Shown piece by piece: positions 5,028 through 7,778 of a DNA stretch of 7,778 nt. Under the pieces are notes generated by a model, which was not told where the DNA came from, searched no databases, and worked only from the letters and a program-made list of their open reading frames with translations. Position 1 is the stretch's first letter. Every line of letters begins with the position of its first letter. Source of the stretch: CAYYNP01 sp964472545. GTDB taxonomy: Bacteria; Planctomycetota; Planctomycetia; Pirellulales; Thermoguttaceae. The stretch covers positions 1 to 7,778 of the forward strand of contig CAYYNP010000394.1 of assembly GCA_964472545.1 (NCBI GenBank), written 5' to 3'. Made by a program: the position numbers and the translations under genes.

Positions 5028-6953
5028 GTGCGAGGACTTGCCCTCGCTTTGGATCATCCTTTGACCAGCCATTTCGCCGTCTGGGACTACCTCGTGTTGG
5101 GCGCCGTCTTGGCGGCCCTCGTGGCACTGGCTGCGCGGGTGGGACGTCGCCAGGCGACTAGCGACGAGTTTCTACTGGCCGATCGTTCGCTCGCGTGGTG
5201 GCCAACCGGGCTGAGTCTCGCCTTGGCGGGTTTCGCGGCGATCTTCTGTTGCGGAATTCCCAACGAGGCCTATTGGGCCGGGGCGAAGTTCCTGCTGTTT
5301 CCGCTGCTGCTCTGGGCCGCGTTGCCGATTGCGCTATGGTGCGTCATCCCGCTCTACGGCACGCTACGGCTGGAGTCGGTCTACGAATACCTGGAACTCC
5401 GTTTCGACGCGACCACCCGCGCGATCGCCGGCGGGCTCTACATCGTGGGGATGGTGCTTTGGCTCGGCGGCGTGCTGGTGTTGCCTTGCGCGGCCTTGTA
5501 TCCCCGTACCGGTTTGAGCTTCACGACCCTCTTTCTGCTGGTCGCCACCGGTGGCGCTGCCACGCTGATCGCGTTTCTTGGCGGGATCAGGGGGGGAGTT
5601 TGGACCGGCGCCGTACAATCCGCGCTGGTGGCCGTTGCCCTGGCGGTCGTATTGGTCGCTGTGGTCGTCCATCTGAAGCCGGGGGAAGGACCGTCGCGGA
5701 TTTGGGAAGTGGCCGGCGAACTGGGACGGACCGATATGGTCGAGCCGATGCCTGATGGGCCGCCGGAATGGTCGGCCGCCCGGCAGCGGTGGTCATTTTG
5801 GACCGCGCACTGGTCGATTTGGGCCGTCGTGCCGTATCTGGCAGTCATCTCGATGTTCTTCTTCGTCGCCGATCAGGCCACGTTGCAGCGGTTCTTCGCC
5901 GCTCGAGCGTATCGAGATCGGGCCTACTCCTTCCTGCTCGGCATGGGGCTGCTGAGCGTCATGGTCGTGGCGGCGACCTTCGTGGGCATGGGGCTGCTGG
6001 CCGTCTATCAAGACAGCCCTCAAGAGGAGATCCCACCGAGTTGGATCGTCAACAGCGCCGTCGATCGAAAGACCGGCGAGCCGTTGATCGACGTGGAGAC
6101 TCCCGTCGATCGTGAGGCATTTGGCGACCTCGTCGCGCGCGGGGCGATTCTCGATCCAACTTTGGATAGACCGATCCGACAGGGTCCGGAATCCACCGCC
6201 TTCGTGACTCCCGAAGGGGATCCGAACGTACTGCGTTTGGCGACGCGTCGTCCCCGGTCCAAGCGAGGCGACCCGCTGATCCGCCGCGGCGGCGACCGGA
6301 TGTTCGCCCAATTTGTTTGGCGACATCTATCGCCGTTGGCGCTGGGCGGCCTCGTGTTGGCCGCGATGGCAGCGGCGGCCATGGCTGCGTTCGGCTCCGG
6401 CATCACCGCGTTGACCACGCTGGCAGTCGTCGATTTCCACCGCCGCCACGGCTGGGGCGAACGCGCGCTGGCTCGGCGGCGCGGCAAAACACCGGAGGAG
6501 CTGGACCAGGTCGACGAGTTGACTCTGGCCCGGCCGCTGACGCTCGTTTTCGGGGCGGCGATCGTGGTCGTGTCGTTGGCGGTGGCGGCGCTGGACGGTG
6601 GTTTGGGCTACCTTCTTGGCGTGATGAACGTCGTGGCGGGGCCGCTGCTGGGCGTCTTCCTGCTCGGGCTGTTCACCCGCCGCACAACCGGCCTGGCGGC
6701 GTCGATTGCGCTGGGATGCGGCGTGCTGGCGGCGCTGGGGACGAGTTTCGGCCATTTCGGAAGCGAGGCATTAGGTCCAGTGTGGCCCTTCGACGGGCCG
6801 TTTTGGCCGATGCTAGTGGCGTTAGGTATGACACTGGCCGTTGGCTATCTGCTGAGCCTGCTGATCGGCCGGCGCAAGTCGCGCGACGAACTGAGCGGAC
6901 TGATCGTCGGCGTGGGGCGATTGGGACACTTGAAAGAATACGAAGGACGTTAG
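5028..6953 (+). CDS. Sodium:solute symporter (SSS) family permease, substrate unknown
   Basis: Inner-membrane transporter of 641 residues with about 13 predicted membrane helices (starting near 20, 58, 88, 133, 165, 192, 266, 300, 436, 503, 528, 553 and 592). SSS hallmarks are EFLLADRSLAWWPTGLSLAL (47-66), CGIPNEAYWAG (75-85) and ADQATLQRFFAARAYRDR (281-298, the family's DQ..QR motif). The helix at 446-470, AAMAAFGSGITALTTLAVVDF, corresponds to TM8 of vSGLT. There the paired Na2-site serines appear to be replaced by A453 and A454, so sodium coupling is uncertain. A hydrophilic insert of about 95 residues (329-424) separates two helices, longer than usual for the family. No Shine-Dalgarno sequence precedes GTG 5028; in-frame TTG codons at 5049 and 5061 are alternative starts that keep all helices. 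Substrate (sugar, amino acid, carboxylate or other) cannot be read from sequence. No partner gene is adjacent. Confidence 0.88.
   Translation: MRGLALALDHPLTSHFAVWDYLVLGAVLAALVALAARVGRRQATSDEFLLADRSLAWWPTGLSLALAGFAAIFCCGIPNEAYWAGAKFLLFPLLLWAALPIALWCVIPLYGTLRLESVYEYLELRFDATTRAIAGGLYIVGMVLWLGGVLVLPCAALYPRTGLSFTTLFLLVATGGAATLIAFLGGIRGGVWTGAVQSALVAVALAVVLVAVVVHLKPGEGPSRIWEVAGELGRTDMVEPMPDGPPEWSAARQRWSFWTAHWSIWAVVPYLAVISMFFFVADQATLQRFFAARAYRDRAYSFLLGMGLLSVMVVAATFVGMGLLAVYQDSPQEEIPPSWIVNSAVDRKTGEPLIDVETPVDREAFGDLVARGAILDPTLDRPIRQGPESTAFVTPEGDPNVLRLATRRPRSKRGDPLIRRGGDRMFAQFVWRHLSPLALGGLVLAAMAAAAMAAFGSGITALTTLAVVDFHRRHGWGERALARRRGKTPEELDQVDELTLARPLTLVFGAAIVVVSLAVAALDGGLGYLLGVMNVVAGPLLGVFLLGLFTRRTTGLAASIALGCGVLAALGTSFGHFGSEALGPVWPFDGPFWPMLVALGMTLAVGYLLSLLIGRRKSRDELSGLIVGVGRLGHLKEYEGR
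5030..5047 (+). repeat. Small hairpin at the symporter start
   Basis: GCGAGG (5030-5035) and CCTCGC (5042-5047) form a perfect 6-bp stem around a 6-nt loop. It begins at the third base of the GTG start and lies just before the alternative TTG start at 5049. It could affect initiation or simply be chance; nothing else supports a function. Confidence 0.25.
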
Positions 6954-6975
6954 GGTTAGAATTCGCGTAGAGATT

Positions 6976-7060
6976 GCATCGAGCGTTTAGCAGTCGCCGG
7001 CACGGCGACTATGAGTCGGCGTCCAAGTCGCCGTGCCGGCGACTGCTAAACGCTCGATGC
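6976..7060. repeat. REPIN-like 85-bp perfect hairpin repeat
   Basis: The left arm 6976-7010 (beginning GCATCGAGCGTTTAGCAGTC) and the right arm 7026-7060 are exact reverse complements over 35 bp, separated by a 15-nt loop (7011-7025). Each arm contains its own smaller palindrome, AGTCGCCG-TGC-CGGCGACT, preceded by a TTAG tetranucleotide. This is the layout of a REPIN: two REP units in opposite orientation. Such elements are moved by RAYT-type TnpA proteins, none of which is in the window. It starts 22 nt after the symporter stop and its right end carries an ATG in frame with the next gene. No T run follows, so if it stops transcripts it does so without a classic U tract. Confidence 0.88.
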
Positions 7061-7083
7061 CGACGCACAAGAGAAAGCCGACC

Positions 7084-7560
7084 ATGGGTGTATCGATTCG
7101 CTACCTGGAACTGCGATGTTCGGGCTGTTCGTGGACAGAAGTCTGCGGCCCGCCGCAGATTGCCGCGTGGCTTCGACGGGTACGGAAGGTCCATCCCGGC
7201 AAGGAACCGGAATCGGAGATCCTGATCGAACTGCTCTTGGCCGCAGCCGAGACGCTCGCCTGTCCGGAGTGTGGCCGCGTGGGGCTGTTGGCGTCGCCCT
7301 GCGCGGAAGATTTCGGCGATTGGCCGGAGGCCGTGACTTGCGACACCTGCTCCACACCGATTCCCGAAGAACGCCTGGCGATTCTCCCCGGTACGACACG
7401 CTGCGCGGCTTGCCAGCAGAACGAGGAGTCGGGCCGTGCCCCCACCGAACCCGACTACTGTCCCCGCTGTGGCTCGTTGATGGAGTTGCGGCCAAGCCAC
7501 AGCGGCGGGGTCGCTCGCTACGTGCTCGCGTGCACCGGTAATCCCCCTTGCCGTCGATGA
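7084..7560 (+). CDS. DksA/TraR-type multi-zinc-finger protein
   Basis: A 158-residue cytoplasmic protein with 14 cysteines. Residues 86-111 (CDTC, then IPEERLAILPG, then CAACQ) are a canonical DksA/TraR C4 zinc finger with C86, C89, C107 and C110. Residues 126-156 (CPRCG, then GGVARYVLAC and PPC) resemble the C4 zinc ribbon of bacterial topoisomerase I, with C126, C129, C150 and C156. The N-terminal part has two more CxxC pairs (C12/C15 and C60/C63) that could together bind a third zinc; C21 and C73 are extra. It lacks the long N-terminal coiled coil of true DksA, so a role at the RNA polymerase secondary channel is uncertain; nucleic-acid or protein binding is equally possible. The frame opens upstream at GTG 7033 and ATG 7057, both inside the REPIN arm. 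I chose ATG 7084, preceded by purine-rich AAGAGAAAG, because the upstream residues derive from the repeat. It could be translated from 7057 instead. Confidence 0.78.
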   Translation: MGVSIRYLELRCSGCSWTEVCGPPQIAAWLRRVRKVHPGKEPESEILIELLLAAAETLACPECGRVGLLASPCAEDFGDWPEAVTCDTCSTPIPEERLAILPGTTRCAACQQNEESGRAPTEPDYCPRCGSLMELRPSHSGGVARYVLACTGNPPCRR

Positions 7561-7631
7561 CCCCCCGAATGGCTACTCGGCGAGTCCCCGCCTCAGCTTG
7601 CAGGAGAACTGCAAAGTCGATTCGCGGGAGT

Positions 7632-7714
7632 GGAAAACGGGGACCGGCTCCGAGCCAGAATCAACACGGAACCTGCCGACGAAGTTCCCGGCTCGGTGCC
7701 TGTCCCCCTTTTCC
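7632..7714. repeat. Inverted repeat of the GGTGCCTGTCCCC family
   Basis: The left arm 7632-7656 (GGAAAACGGGGACCGGCTCC...) and the complement of 7690-7714 agree at 22 of 25 positions, around a 33-nt centre that contains a further GGAAC/GTTCC pair. The whole can fold into a long hairpin and looks like a dispersed intergenic element. It lies about 70 nt downstream of the zinc-finger gene, for which no separate intrinsic terminator is visible. The rest of 7561-7778 shows no gene. Confidence 0.75.
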
Positions 7715-7758
7715 ACGGTGCCCCAATGTCGCCGCCCGAAGAAAGGGGACAGGCACCG
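7694..7758. repeat. Second inverted pair: CGGTGCCTGTCCCC and its complement
   Basis: CGGTGCCTGTCCCC (7694-7707) is exactly complementary to GGGGACAGGCACCG (7745-7758), a 14-bp perfect match across a 37-nt spacer. The left copy is shared with the inverted repeat at 7632-7714, so three alternating copies of one unit are packed in about 130 bp. The array may continue beyond the window edge. Confidence 0.75.
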
Positions 7759-7778
7759 TCGGCACTGCGAATCCTTAC

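Noticed and set aside
6976..7060. Hairpin as an intrinsic terminator or CRISPR-like repeat
   Set aside because: No U tract follows on either strand and there is no regular repeat-spacer pattern; the nested inverted layout fits a REPIN better.

Overview
The window is GC-rich and looks like a chromosomal segment of a planctomycete, probably of the Pirellulales type. That is an inference from four things: the style of its DnaG and RpoD proteins (an alanine/proline linker and an Arg-rich non-conserved region in RpoD), a GTG start on rpoD, a short secreted His/Tyr/Pro-rich protein, and dense palindromic repeats in the gaps between genes. No rRNA, tRNA, CRISPR array or complete transposase gene was found.

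Left part (1-4120, minus strand). This is a two-gene dnaG-rpoD unit, the core of the bacterial macromolecular synthesis operon, with no rpsU (ribosomal protein S21) gene upstream. A near-consensus sigma-70 promoter (TTGACC, 17 nt, TATAAT) at 4090-4118 reads into dnaG through a leader of about 150 nt. A 110-nt gap follows, then rpoD with a clear AAAGGAG ribosome binding site and a GTG start. A textbook intrinsic terminator lies 12 nt past the rpoD stop. DnaG makes replication primers and RpoD is the housekeeping sigma factor, so the unit ties replication initiation to basal transcription.

Middle part (4120-5030). This holds a 98-bp MITE-like element with 23-bp terminal inverted repeats and a TTA target duplication, a perfect 18-bp-arm palindrome, and a minus-strand gene for a small secreted His/Tyr-rich protein with its own terminator. 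A roughly 250-nt divergent intergenic region leads to the plus-strand genes.

Right part (5028-7778, plus strand). A sodium:solute symporter family (SSS) permease of 641 residues carries an expanded hydrophilic loop and Ala-Ala where the canonical Na2-site serines are expected. It is followed by a perfect 35-bp-arm hairpin of REPIN type. Next comes a small cysteine-rich protein that combines a DksA/TraR-type C4 zinc finger with a topoisomerase-type zinc ribbon. The window ends in another inverted-repeat family (GGTGCCTGTCCCC type).

The core genes are ordinary. The more unusual material is the set of four different palindromic element families in consecutive gaps, the atypical symporter, and the multi-zinc protein whose start abuts a repeat. 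I did not see convincing evidence of a wholly new multi-gene system.
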